NCBI GenBank assembly: GCA_022627495.1
Contig: JAKEGJ010000022.1
Coordinates: forward strand, 1-64,000
Length of the DNA stretch: 64,000 nucleotides
Direction: 5' to 3'
From: Microcaldota archaeon
Lineage (GTDB): Archaea > Micrarchaeota > Micrarchaeia > Anstonellales > Bilamarchaeaceae
The notes beneath the pieces were generated by a model. It saw only the letters and a program-made list of their open reading frames with translations. It was not told the DNA's origin and did no database searches. This document shows positions 55,750 to 64,000 of the stretch, one piece after another. A program made the position numbers and the translations under genes. How positions within the stretch are numbered: position 1 is the first letter of the stretch; each line of letters opens with the position of its first letter.

Positions 55750-56871
55750 TCAGTTGCTTTGAAGCTTCTTCTTCTTGCGCTCGAAAAGCGGCACGTAAAT
55801 CAGGAGGATTGCGCCCTGGATGATGAGGGCCGTGCGGATGTCGCTGTATGCGATTATCAGGAAGCCGAATAGCGTGCCGGAGAGGCGGCCCAGATTCAGC
55901 ATGTATTCCCGGCCGACCATCGTATTCGCCAGGGATTTGGAATTGTCGACAGCGAGGGCGAGGGGCAGCGGGAAGAAGATGCGGCTGAAGAAGTTCACGA
56001 GGCCGAATCCTACGAAGAACAGCGACAGGGTCGGGGCGAAGCCGGCGAAGATAGCGGAGACGCCGAAACAGGCGGCGACCGGGAGCAGGAATGAGCGGCG
56101 CTTCTTGAGCCGGTCCGAGAGTTTCGCCGTGATGAGCGTGGCGACGACGGCGAATATCGTCACGAGCGAAGTAAAAATGCCGAATTCCTCTGGCCTGCTC
56201 ACATAGAGGAGAAGCATCGTGGGGAGGCTGACCGACACGATGACCGCCGCTCCGAAGCCTTCCATGAATATCAGGCTGCGCAGGCCGGTGATGGATTTCA
56301 TCGCAGAATCGAAATCATAGCGGTATTCCCTGTTGCCGACTAAAAGCGCCGCGGCCGCGAAAGCCATCGCGAACGATGCTATGGCAAGCAGGTACAATGT
56401 CTGGAAGCCGAGCGTCGCAGCCAGGATGCCGGCGAATGCAGGCGTGACTAGCGAGATGACCGGGCCGACAGAGTAATAGATGGCGCCCAAAGTTGCGTGG
56501 TTATCCTTGCGGAACTCGTAGAACAGGATGTTGAACGGAGCCCAGAAGAGGACGTGCGTCGTGCCCAATAAGAGGCGGAAGGCGGCGGCCGTCCATTCGC
56601 CCTGGAATGTGTACAGCAGCGATACAGAGACTGCGGCCATGCAGATGCCGGCGAGCATGAAATCCCTGGCCCGGAAGCGCCGGAAAACCGGGACCATCAA
56701 TAACGCGGCGACAAACCAGAATGCGTCCGCGAGATAGATTTCCTGCAAGGGCATCCCGATGCTGTAGAAGTAGACCTCGAAAAGCGACCCTGCGAGCGCC
56801 CCGCCAATCGTCCAGAGCGAGTAGACGATAATCAGCCTGATGAAAGGATTGCCGTTCCCGGTGTTGGCCAT
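55750..56871 (-). CDS. MFS-type transporter
   Basis: ~12 hydrophobic segments with DRLKKRRSFLLPVAACFG; start at MANTGNGNPF. Confidence 0.82.
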   Translation of the reverse strand: MANTGNGNPFIRLIIVYSLWTIGGALAGSLFEVYFYSIGMPLQEIYLADAFWFVAALLMVPVFRRFRARDFMLAGICMAAVSVSLLYTFQGEWTAAAFRLLLGTTHVLFWAPFNILFYEFRKDNHATLGAIYYSVGPVISLVTPAFAGILAATLGFQTLYLLAIASFAMAFAAAALLVGNREYRYDFDSAMKSITGLRSLIFMEGFGAAVIVSVSLPTMLLLYVSRPEEFGIFTSLVTIFAVVATLITAKLSDRLKKRRSFLLPVAACFGVSAIFAGFAPTLSLFFVGFGLVNFFSRIFFPLPLALAVDNSKSLANTMVGREYMLNLGRLSGTLFGFLIIAYSDIRTALIIQGAILLIYVPLFERKKKKLQSN

Positions 56872-56893
56872 ATGGAAGCCTTTGTGGCGGGGA

Positions 56894-57790
56894 TCACACG
56901 CTTTTTCCTGCCTTGCCTGCATAGAAGGAGTATCCGAGCAGCTTGTAGGCGAGCTTTGCGGCGAAGAACTCCGACTGCACCGAACCGGGGATTGGGAGGA
57001 GCTCGACGATATCGAACCCCACGATTTTCTTCTCCCTTGCGACCGAGCGCAGGAGTTCCAGCGCCTGCGCCCACTTCACGCCCCCAGGTTCAGGCGTGCC
57101 GACGCCGGGGCAGTCCGAAGGGTCGAAGCCGTCGAGGTCGATGCTGACATAGACAGCGTCGGTCAATTGCGACACGATTTTCTCCGCATCAAAATCCGCG
57201 CCCCAGTGGATGTATTCCCCGAGTTTCGCCTTCTGGATGTAATCGACTTCCTCGCGGCAGACGCTGCGGATGCCGACCTGCGAGGCGATTTTCACATGGT
57301 CCCGGATGCGCCTCATCGCGCATGCGTGGTTGAATCTCGTGCCCTCGTATTCGTCGCGCAAATCCGCATGCGCATCAATCTGGAGGACTGAAAGCTCCCC
57401 GTGCCTTTTTGCGAGCGCGGAAACGACGCCGACGCTCACCGAGTGCTCGCCGCCGAAGAGGATTGGGAACTTGCCTTTTTTGATGACGCCATCCGCCATC
57501 TCCTCGACGCGCCTGATTGTTTGTTCGGCCGAGCCCATGTCCGGCTCCATCTCCGCAAGCGTGTGGATGCCCAGTTTTTCCGCGACGTCCAAATCAAGCT
57601 CGCGGTCGTAGAACTCGACCTGCCGGCTTGCGGTGATTATCGCGTGCGGCCCGTACCTGGTCCCTGCCATGAAGGACGTCGTCCCGTCGTACGGGACGGG
57701 CAACACTGCGACCCTGCTCTCTTCCATCGGGCACTGGTAGCCCATGAACGCGTATGGCGCCCGGATGTGCGTGAATACCATGTCAGTCAT
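56894..57790 (-). CDS. speB: agmatinase / ureohydrolase
   Basis: LFGGEHSVSVG, VLQIDAHADLRDEYEG, VYVSIDLDGFDPSDCPGVGTPEPGG. Confidence 0.92.
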   Translation of the reverse strand: MTDMVFTHIRAPYAFMGYQCPMEESRVAVLPVPYDGTTSFMAGTRYGPHAIITASRQVEFYDRELDLDVAEKLGIHTLAEMEPDMGSAEQTIRRVEEMADGVIKKGKFPILFGGEHSVSVGVVSALAKRHGELSVLQIDAHADLRDEYEGTRFNHACAMRRIRDHVKIASQVGIRSVCREEVDYIQKAKLGEYIHWGADFDAEKIVSQLTDAVYVSIDLDGFDPSDCPGVGTPEPGGVKWAQALELLRSVAREKKIVGFDIVELLPIPGSVQSEFFAAKLAYKLLGYSFYAGKAGKSV

Positions 57791-58742
57791 CTTGTCCGGT
57801 CAGCTTTTTTAGCCTATCCAGGGACTGCTGCGGCGTCTCTATCGTGTTCAAGAGATAGACCGGGGCGCGGGCGAAGAGCTCCGTGAAGAACGCCTTGCGT
57901 TGTGCCATGCGCGATTTGCTCCGGATGAGCTGGTGCGGGTTGCAGAAATCGTTTTTCAGCATGAATGAGAGCGCATCGGCCTTCGAGAGCTTTTGCGCCG
58001 GGGGGAGGGACTTGTCCCGTGTAAGGAGGACGGTGGCGGCAAGTTCTGATTCGGTCCGTATGCGGTCTGCGCCCAGCAAACGGCGCACGTCCACAATCGA
58101 GCGGTCCTGCAAATCCTTCCGCATCCCCTTTAGCTTCGCCTGGTATTGCGGCCAGCTTTTCCCAAGGTCGCCGCGGATGTAAGAGTTTTTTTCCGAGGAA
58201 TAGACGAGCGTGTCGTTTTTCGCGAGGCGCACGAAGAACCAGTCGTCGGTGAGGAAATTGCTGTGCGGGTCCAGAAGGAGGCCGTATGTGAGGGTGGTCT
58301 TTCCGCTTCCGGATGGCCCGATTATTGCCGCGCCCCGGCCCTTATGGTCAATGAAAGAGCCGTGCACCGAGTAGCGGCGGTGCTCGGACGTGAAGTCCTC
58401 CATGAAGTCCGCAACAAGGGCGAGCGCGATGGATTTCACCCAGCCGTAGTAGCCGCAGCCTTCTATGATTGCCGTCTTCGAGAGCGGCTCATACCGCACG
58501 CGGAGCTTCTTCCCTTTTACGGCGAACAGCCTCGCATGCGGGCGTATCCAGTCCGGCATCAAATCGAAATTGTCCTCCCACATGTCCTTGAACTCGTGGC
58601 TGTCGGTGAAGAATTTCACGCACGTGCCGTGGATGACGGCCTTGCGCTCGAAGAGGCTGGAGGTGTAGAGCCTGGCCATCAGCATGTCCTTCTCCTTCTG
58701 GGAGATAAGTTCGACCTTGTACTGCATGCAGGTGAATCTCAT
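57783..58742 (-). CDS. HPr kinase-like P-loop protein
   Basis: HGSFIDHKGRGAAIIGPSGSGKTTLTYGLLLDPHSNFLTDDWFFVRL. Confidence 0.7.
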   Translation of the reverse strand: MRFTCMQYKVELISQKEKDMLMARLYTSSLFERKAVIHGTCVKFFTDSHEFKDMWEDNFDLMPDWIRPHARLFAVKGKKLRVRYEPLSKTAIIEGCGYYGWVKSIALALVADFMEDFTSEHRRYSVHGSFIDHKGRGAAIIGPSGSGKTTLTYGLLLDPHSNFLTDDWFFVRLAKNDTLVYSSEKNSYIRGDLGKSWPQYQAKLKGMRKDLQDRSIVDVRRLLGADRIRTESELAATVLLTRDKSLPPAQKLSKADALSFMLKNDFCNPHQLIRSKSRMAQRKAFFTELFARAPVYLLNTIETPQQSLDRLKKLTGQDD

Positions 58743-58774
58743 AGGTCGTTATAAATTTTATCGGAGATGTCTAT

Positions 58775-59718
58775 GCATGGGCGGGAGGAGGATGCGCGGG
58801 CCTGCGGACGGCGATGGACCGAGGCAGACCGGCAAAGAGCCGCTTCTTGAACTGTTTTCAATCCGCCCGCAGGAAATCTCGGTTCCCGGATTATTCGGAG
58901 TGGTTGATGCCTTCGGCAAGGAAAAGAGCAAACAGCGCAACTTACTCGCGCAGGCAGAGAGGTCGATTGAGGCGATTTACCAAAATTTCTCCCCGGCCGG
59001 GCGCGCCAGCTTCTTCGCGATGTTATATGACAGGTTCTCGGAAAGCTACGACCAGCACATGCACGAAACCGGCCATTTCCGGGCAATCCGCAGATGCATG
59101 CAATACGCGATGCCATACCTGCGGACGCCGATACTCGACCTGACCGCAGGGACGGGCGAGCCCCTCATGTACGCGCTCGAATTCATGGAAAGCTCCAGGG
59201 GATTGCGCGGCAGCGCGCTGGATTTGCTTGTCCCCAAGACGAAGCTGATTGAGACGGACCTGAGCCATCTGGCAATCGCGAATGAGATTTCCACCATGAT
59301 GCTCGCCAAGGCCCGCTTGAAGCACTCGGATGGGCAGGTGGGTTTCACATCGTTCAACGCCTGCGAACTGCCTGATGCATATAGGCGAAGGTTCAACACC
59401 GTCATCTCAGCTCAGACGTTCCATTTGATTTCGGACGAGGACAAGACAAAGCTCGTTCGCTCGATGCGCGAGGCGCTCGCCCCCGGGGGCGTGGCGGTGG
59501 TGCTGGAGGAGGACCCGTTCAGGATAACGCAGAGCATCTACATCGAATCGCTGAGCTTGTTTTTGAGAGCAGTAGTTAATCCAATAAAATATCAAGAAAA
59601 GTTATGGGTCTATTTTACCAACGACGGCTTCATCCGGCTCGATGACTCCGCAACAGCCCCAATCGACTCCGAGCACGCCATGCGCGTGCACATCTTCCAG
59701 CAGGTTGCACAGGCCTAA
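58775..59718 (+). CDS. SAM-dependent methyltransferase
   Basis: YLRTPILDLTAGTGEPLMYALEF...FNTVISAQTFHLISDEDKTKLVRSMREALAPGGVAVVLEED. Confidence 0.8.
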
Positions 59719-59872
59719 ATCCATTCGAAATCCCGGATTCCGCACCAACAGAATGAGGTGCTGGAAGATGAATCGAACGCACAATGTAAAGGTTCGTCTT
59801 CGGTGCCATATCGATGGCGGCCCCTAAGGCCACGATGGCCAGGCATGTCTGGGGATACCGGCGGGATCGCCC

Positions 59873-60376
59873 TCACCGGCCGGGCCTTGCAATAGGCCCG
59901 AAATCCAGCTCCTCCTTCAGCGGATTGTACTCGTGCGGCTGCTTATAATAATCCACAATCAGGTGCGTCGTGGTCTTCGCCACGACTTTCGTGGCCTGGA
60001 TTCTCCGCATCAGTTCGGCCAGGTGCTTCTCGTCTTTCACCCGCGCAATCACAAGGACGTCGTGCTCGCCGCTGATTAGTATGAACGACACGATTTCCGG
60101 GAATTTTGCCGCAGGCCGGAGCGCGTCCTCCCACGGTTTTTCCATATTCACCCGCAGGAACATCAGGACCTGCATCATCTTGTCGACTTTCGGGAAATCC
60201 ACCACTGCCTGGTACTTCACGATGACGCCCGCGGCCTCGAGCTTTTTCAGCCTCTGGAGGAGCGTGTTCGGGTGAATCCTCAGCTTCCTCGAAAGCTCCT
60301 TCGACATTATCTTGGAGTTCTCAACAAGCGCCGCCAGGATTTTCTTGTCTGTCAGGTCTAGTTTCTCCATACCCAC
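59873..60376 (-). CDS. Lrp/AsnC-family transcriptional regulator
   Basis: KLDLTDKKILAALVENSKIMSKELSRKLRIHPNTLLQRLKKLEAAGVIVKYQAVVD. Confidence 0.9.
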   Translation of the reverse strand: MGMEKLDLTDKKILAALVENSKIMSKELSRKLRIHPNTLLQRLKKLEAAGVIVKYQAVVDFPKVDKMMQVLMFLRVNMEKPWEDALRPAAKFPEIVSFILISGEHDVLVIARVKDEKHLAELMRRIQATKVVAKTTTHLIVDYYKQPHEYNPLKEELDFGPIARPGR

Positions 60377-60457
60377 ACCTCTTTGATTTTAGTGGGTAGA
60401 AATATATATAAAATCGTCTGGCAGTGTGGTTTTTCACACAAAAATCAAAATTCACTG

Positions 60458-60607
60458 TTAAGGGGCATGAAATGCATCCTTCACGATTTCTGGCGAGCAG
60501 GACTTGTGCGCCTTGCAATAGCTCTCGCATTCGAAGGCGATGCGCGCGTCGCGGTAGCCGTGGCCGCACAAATCGCATACGTGCGCCATCTTCATGCCTA
60601 CGTTCAT
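60458..60607 (-). CDS. small CxxC/Cys-rich protein, 49 aa
   Basis: Manual translation MNVGMKMAHVCDLCGHGYRDARIAFECESYCKAHKSCSPEIVKDAFHAP*; resembles widespread small archaeal zinc-binding proteins. Missed by the ORF track size cutoff. Confidence 0.65.
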   Translation of the reverse strand: MNVGMKMAHVCDLCGHGYRDARIAFECESYCKAHKSCSPEIVKDAFHAP

Positions 60608-60682
60608 TATCCAGACCAAAAACGCACCCCAGGGTTATCATCCCACTAAACACTTTTTAAATTCAGGGAGGGATACTAGCGC

Positions 60683-61522
60683 ATGTTCCTCAAGGAGCTA
60701 ATCAAGCTCACGCGCTTCGAGCATGCCATCATGCTCGCGTTCGCTGTTTTAATCGCCGAGACAGTGGTCCTCGGCGCGTTCCCTCCGCTTACGCTAATCA
60801 TCGCGCTCTCGCTTCTCGTTCCGGTTTTCAGCGAGATGGGCTCGTTCGCCCTCAACGATTATCTTGACATTGAAACAGACCGGCAAAACGGGAAGACGGA
60901 GCGGCCGCTTGTCCGGGGGACGATAAGCCCGCGCTTCGCGTTCTGGTTTTCAATGGCCTGCCTGGCGGTGTCCGTCGTCCTGGCGCTCTTCATCAACACC
61001 GCCGCGCTCATAATCGCCCTGATATTCAACGCGCTCGCGATTGCATACAACTGGAAGCTCAAGGACCTGCCCCTGGTCGGCAACAGCTACATCGCGCTCA
61101 CCATGGCAATACCGTTCCTGTTCGGGAATTTTGCCGTATCGGGCGAGCTTTCGCCGGTAGCGCTCATCCTTGCGCTTCTGGGTTTCGTGGCCGGGCTGGC
61201 GAGGGAGATAATCAAGTCCGCGCAGGACATGGAAGGGGACATGAAGGCGAGGGGCTCGAAAACCCTCCCGGTGATAATCGGCCGGGGACCAGCAGTCGTT
61301 TTGGCGGCCATATTGTACATATCCTTCCTGCCCCTTAGCGCCCTCCCGTTCTTTTTTGGGCTCGGGTTCGGGGTTCTTCCCGGAGCCATGATTGTTGCGG
61401 CTGACGCCATAGTCGTCCTTATTGCCCTCAAGGCGGCCAGGGGGGATTATCGGTTTGCCAGAAACGCCAGCCTTGTCGCTTTTTCCCTGGGGATGCTCGG
61501 AATCATGGCTGCAGCGCTCTAG
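60683..61522 (+). CDS. UbiA-family prenyltransferase, digeranylgeranylglyceryl phosphate synthase candidate
   Basis: FALNDYLDIETDRQNGKTERPLVRGTIS and REIIKSAQDMEGDMKARGSKTLPVIIG, the archaeal DGGGPS motifs. Confidence 0.88.
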   Translation: MFLKELIKLTRFEHAIMLAFAVLIAETVVLGAFPPLTLIIALSLLVPVFSEMGSFALNDYLDIETDRQNGKTERPLVRGTISPRFAFWFSMACLAVSVVLALFINTAALIIALIFNALAIAYNWKLKDLPLVGNSYIALTMAIPFLFGNFAVSGELSPVALILALLGFVAGLAREIIKSAQDMEGDMKARGSKTLPVIIGRGPAVVLAAILYISFLPLSALPFFFGLGFGVLPGAMIVAADAIVVLIALKAARGDYRFARNASLVAFSLGMLGIMAAAL

Positions 61523-61642
61523 ATGTCGTTGATTGCAGTCTTTAACGGATATTAAGTTCGGCAAATGTCGAAATTTCGCCAGTTGGATTTAAAAACAAGG
61601 TGAAGGTTACCCGAAGCACCCATAGCAAAAGGTGATTGAAAA

Positions 61643-62029
61643 ATGGCAAACAAACAGATGAACTACGGGCAGATTGCATTCCTGGGAGGACTTGCAATTG
61701 CGATTATAGTGGGCGTGCTTTCGAGCTTCGTCCCCGCGAACCTCATGCCGATTATGATGGCGGTGCTGTTCGTGCTGGGCCTTGCGGTAGGCTTGCTCAA
61801 CATCAGCGACAAGGAGGTAGGCTCTTTCCTGCTCGCTACGGTGGCGCTCCTGCTTGCAGCGACATCCTGGAACGTATCTCTCGTGCAGAGCCTCGGCCTT
61901 CTGGGCGAGCTGGGAACCACGCTTGCAGGGATGGTCGCAGGGTTCACGAGCGCATTGATAGCGTTCATATCGCCCGCCGCGTTCATCGTGGCGATACTGG
62001 CGGTATACAAGATAGCCCAGCCGGACTGA
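61643..62029 (+). CDS. small membrane protein, 128 aa
   Basis: Four hydrophobic segments, with upstream GGTG ribosome-binding-like sequence. Confidence 0.65.
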   Translation: MANKQMNYGQIAFLGGLAIAIIVGVLSSFVPANLMPIMMAVLFVLGLAVGLLNISDKEVGSFLLATVALLLAATSWNVSLVQSLGLLGELGTTLAGMVAGFTSALIAFISPAAFIVAILAVYKIAQPD

Positions 62030-62153
62030 ATCCGGCTTAATCTTTTTTTCATTCTTTCCATTTTATCCGCGCGTCGCACGCCCGCCGGACGCCGTTACTG
62101 GTAACATTATAAACCTTCTCTTCCGTTATTATTACGCTCTTTAGTAGGTTATA

Positions 62154-62221
62154 GTTCCCCACGTCACGCGACGTGCGGGGGCGAGCCGACTTGTGACGGC
62201 GCCGAAATAAGGCGACGGAAC
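62154..62221 (+). promoter_or_regulatory. structured 5' leader upstream of the L18e-L13-S9-RpoN operon
   Basis: GTTCC...GGAAC closing stem around hairpins CCCC-ACGTC-ACGC-GACGT-GCGGGG, GCCG-ACTTGTGA-CGGC and GCC-GAAATAA-GGC; TATA-like TTATAAAC ~45 bp upstream. Confidence 0.5.
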
Positions 62222-62231
62222 ACGTCTAAGG

Positions 62232-62588
62232 GTGGCGAATATGAAAAAAACGAAGGACAACCAGGTGCTTCTCTCCCTCATCGAGGGATTGATGAGAAGC
62301 GAGAAGCCGATTTGGAGGAAGGTGGCATACGAGCTTTCCAGGCCCAGGAGGCAGAAGGTGGAGGTCAACCTCAGCAAGCTAGACGAGTTCGCTGCGGAAG
62401 ACGCGACCATACTCGTGCCGGGCAAGGTGCTCGGGGCAGGCGCGCTCGGGAAGAAGGTCACCGTTGCGGCTTTCTCGTTCAGCGGGAAGGCCAGGCAGCT
62501 CATTGGGGCTGCGGGAGGCAGGGCGCTCACGATAGAGAACCTCCAGAAGGCGAACCCGGACGGCAGGGGCGTCGTAATACTGAAGTGA
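62232..62588 (+). CDS. rpl18e: ribosomal protein L18e
   Basis: ILVPGKVLGAGALGKKVTVAAFSFSGKARQLIGAAGGRALTIENL; conserved archaeal gene order. Confidence 0.93.
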   Translation: MANMKKTKDNQVLLSLIEGLMRSEKPIWRKVAYELSRPRRQKVEVNLSKLDEFAAEDATILVPGKVLGAGALGKKVTVAAFSFSGKARQLIGAAGGRALTIENLQKANPDGRGVVILK

Positions 62589-63010
62589 TGCTTATGCAGG
62601 TCATTGACGGAACGGACAAGATTTTCGGAAGGCTGGCAAGCAGGGTGGCGAAGAAGCTCGTCACCGGGGAGGAGGTGCACCTCATCAATGCCGAGAAGCT
62701 GATAATTGTCGGCAACCCGGCGGAGATTTGCCAGAGGTACCTCACGAAGAGGGGTCTGCGCCACAAAGGCACCCCGGAGAGGTCGCCTGTCTGGCCCAGG
62801 ATACCGCACATGCTCGTCAAGAAGATGATTAAGGGGATGCTCCCCCACGAGAATTCGAGGGGCCGCGAAGCGCTCAAAAGGCTCCGCGTGTACACGGGCA
62901 ACCCGAAGAAGCTCGAGGCGGCGGCCAAAATCGAGGGCGCTGATTTCGACGGGATATCCAAGCATGTCACGATACAGGAGCTCTGCAAGAGCATAGGTTA
63001 CTCAGGTTGA
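62588..63010 (+). CDS. rpl13: ribosomal protein L13
   Basis: VIDGTDKIFGRLASRVAKKL...EKLIIVGNPAEICQRY...VKKMIKGMLPHENSRGREALKRLRVY. Confidence 0.93.
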   Translation: MLMQVIDGTDKIFGRLASRVAKKLVTGEEVHLINAEKLIIVGNPAEICQRYLTKRGLRHKGTPERSPVWPRIPHMLVKKMIKGMLPHENSRGREALKRLRVYTGNPKKLEAAAKIEGADFDGISKHVTIQELCKSIGYSG

Positions 63011-63014
63011 TATT

Positions 63015-63653
63015 ATGGTCAAGGAAGAAAAAGCCGAGGAAGAGAAGAAAAAGAAGGCGAAGCCGAAGGCCGCCAAGCCGAAAGAGGAGGCCAAGGACGA
63101 TGCGCCCAAGGCGGCAGAAACGCATGCCCCGAAAGCCGAGGCGCATTCGCCGAAGCAGCCCCCGGAGGGGCCGGCCGAACCCAGGCCAGAGGCAAAGGCG
63201 GAGAAGCCTGAGCCGAAGGCCAAGAGGAAGAGGGCCGGCGCCAAGAAAGCGGCGACAAGGGCGTTCGTGGCAAGGGGCAAGCGGAAGGAAAGCGTCGCCA
63301 GGGCCACGATAACCGAGGGCAAGGGCGTTGTCAGGGTGAACAGCCAGAATATCGAGTCCCTCAGCAACTCCTATGTCAGGGATATCATCAGGGAGCCGCT
63401 CCGGTATGTCGGGCCCGAGGCTAACGCCGTGGACATTTCGGTGAACGTGAACGGCGGCGGCGCGATGGGCCAGGCGCAGGCAGCAAGGACCGCGATAGCA
63501 AACGCGCTCTCGCTTTATTTCGACAAGATGAACCTGCGCGAGAAGTTCATCGAGATAGACCGCACGCTGGTAATAGAAGACACGAGGCGCGTGGAATCGA
63601 AGAAGTTCCGCGGCCCGAAAGCAAGGGCAAGGTTCCAGAAATCATATCGTTGA
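63015..63653 (+). CDS. rps9: ribosomal protein S9 with ~85-aa Lys/Ala/Pro/Glu N-terminal extension
   Basis: FVARGKRKESVARATITEGKGVVRVNSQNIESL...GGGAMGQAQAARTAIANAL...KKFRGPKARARFQKSYR. Confidence 0.93.
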   Translation: MVKEEKAEEEKKKKAKPKAAKPKEEAKDDAPKAAETHAPKAEAHSPKQPPEGPAEPRPEAKAEKPEPKAKRKRAGAKKAATRAFVARGKRKESVARATITEGKGVVRVNSQNIESLSNSYVRDIIREPLRYVGPEANAVDISVNVNGGGAMGQAQAARTAIANALSLYFDKMNLREKFIEIDRTLVIEDTRRVESKKFRGPKARARFQKSYR

Positions 63654-63707
63654 TTTTTTTCTTTTTTTATCAATTTAACGCAATCATGATTGTCGAGGGT
63701 GATCTGG

Positions 63708-63902
63708 TTGGAATTCCCGGTAAGATGCTTCACGTGCGGCTCGGTCATCGGGCACATGTACGAGCAGTACAAGAGCATGTCGAAGGACAAGAAGGCGGAT
63801 GTGTGCCTCGATGAGTTGGGTGTCGAGCGCATATGCTGCAGGAGAATGTTCATATCCCACGTGGATATCGTCCAGAATGTGCTTAGATACCCAAGGGTTT
63901 GA
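63708..63902 (+). CDS. rpoN: DNA-directed RNA polymerase subunit N
   Basis: EFPVRCFTCGSVIGHMYEQYKSM...LDELGVERICCRRMFISHVDIVQNVLRYPRV; probable TTG start at 63708. Confidence 0.92.
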   Translation: MEFPVRCFTCGSVIGHMYEQYKSMSKDKKADVCLDELGVERICCRRMFISHVDIVQNVLRYPRV

Positions 63903-64000
63903 TTTCGTCAATTGTCCATGAATTGAAACAACCCTTTTAAAACATTTTGATGCAGATACATATGATAGCCTGGGATGTCGGGTGGGTAAGTTTTGCCTAT

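Noticed and set aside
62154-62221. tRNA gene upstream of rpl18e
   Set aside because: Length is tRNA-like and a tRNA is common here in archaea, but there is no T-loop TTC motif, no valid anticodon arm and no acceptor stem of correct length.
63945-64000. Partial tRNA or RNA gene at the window end
   Set aside because: The sequence is truncated and no paired acceptor or anticodon arm can be verified.

Overview
This is a GC-rich archaeal chromosome segment, judged by Kae1, aIF5A, S24e-S27ae, L18e-L13-S9-RpoN, an Sm-like protein, Hjc, TrmB and Lrp regulators, archaeal isoprenoid/lipid enzymes and TATA-like leaderless promoters. The lineage is uncertain. There is no rRNA and no CRISPR array; the only mobile element seen is a decayed IS200 copy. 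The main content is: (1) a near-contiguous modified archaeal mevalonate pathway (MVK, IPK, UbiX, UbiD/AMPD-like, aconitase-X large and small subunits) next to a phytoene desaturase/UbiA carotenoid pair; (2) a 1,090-aa protein laid out like eukaryotic soluble adenylyl cyclase (two class III cyclase domains, P-loop ATPase, helical/TPR-like C-terminus); (3) secreted or lipoprotein genes of bacterial/myxobacterial style (FecR plus MYXO-CTERM-like tail, Kazal-like lipoprotein, metzincin, FGE-like, PD40, KPDS-linker lipoproteins) and three Tat substrates; (4) several unannotated structured nucleic-acid elements. The most unusual are a tRNA-Thr(GGT) with an apparent D-arm intron, followed by nested hairpin units that reuse the tRNA 3' end, and a tRNA-Ala(GGC) followed by three diverged ~62-nt stem-loop units that each begin with the tRNA 3' end CGAGTCCA and show compensatory stem changes. 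There is also a two-copy structured repeat ending in a U-run, one copy of which carries extra hairpins in its apical loop. All calls come from reading the sequence; no database search or folding program was run.
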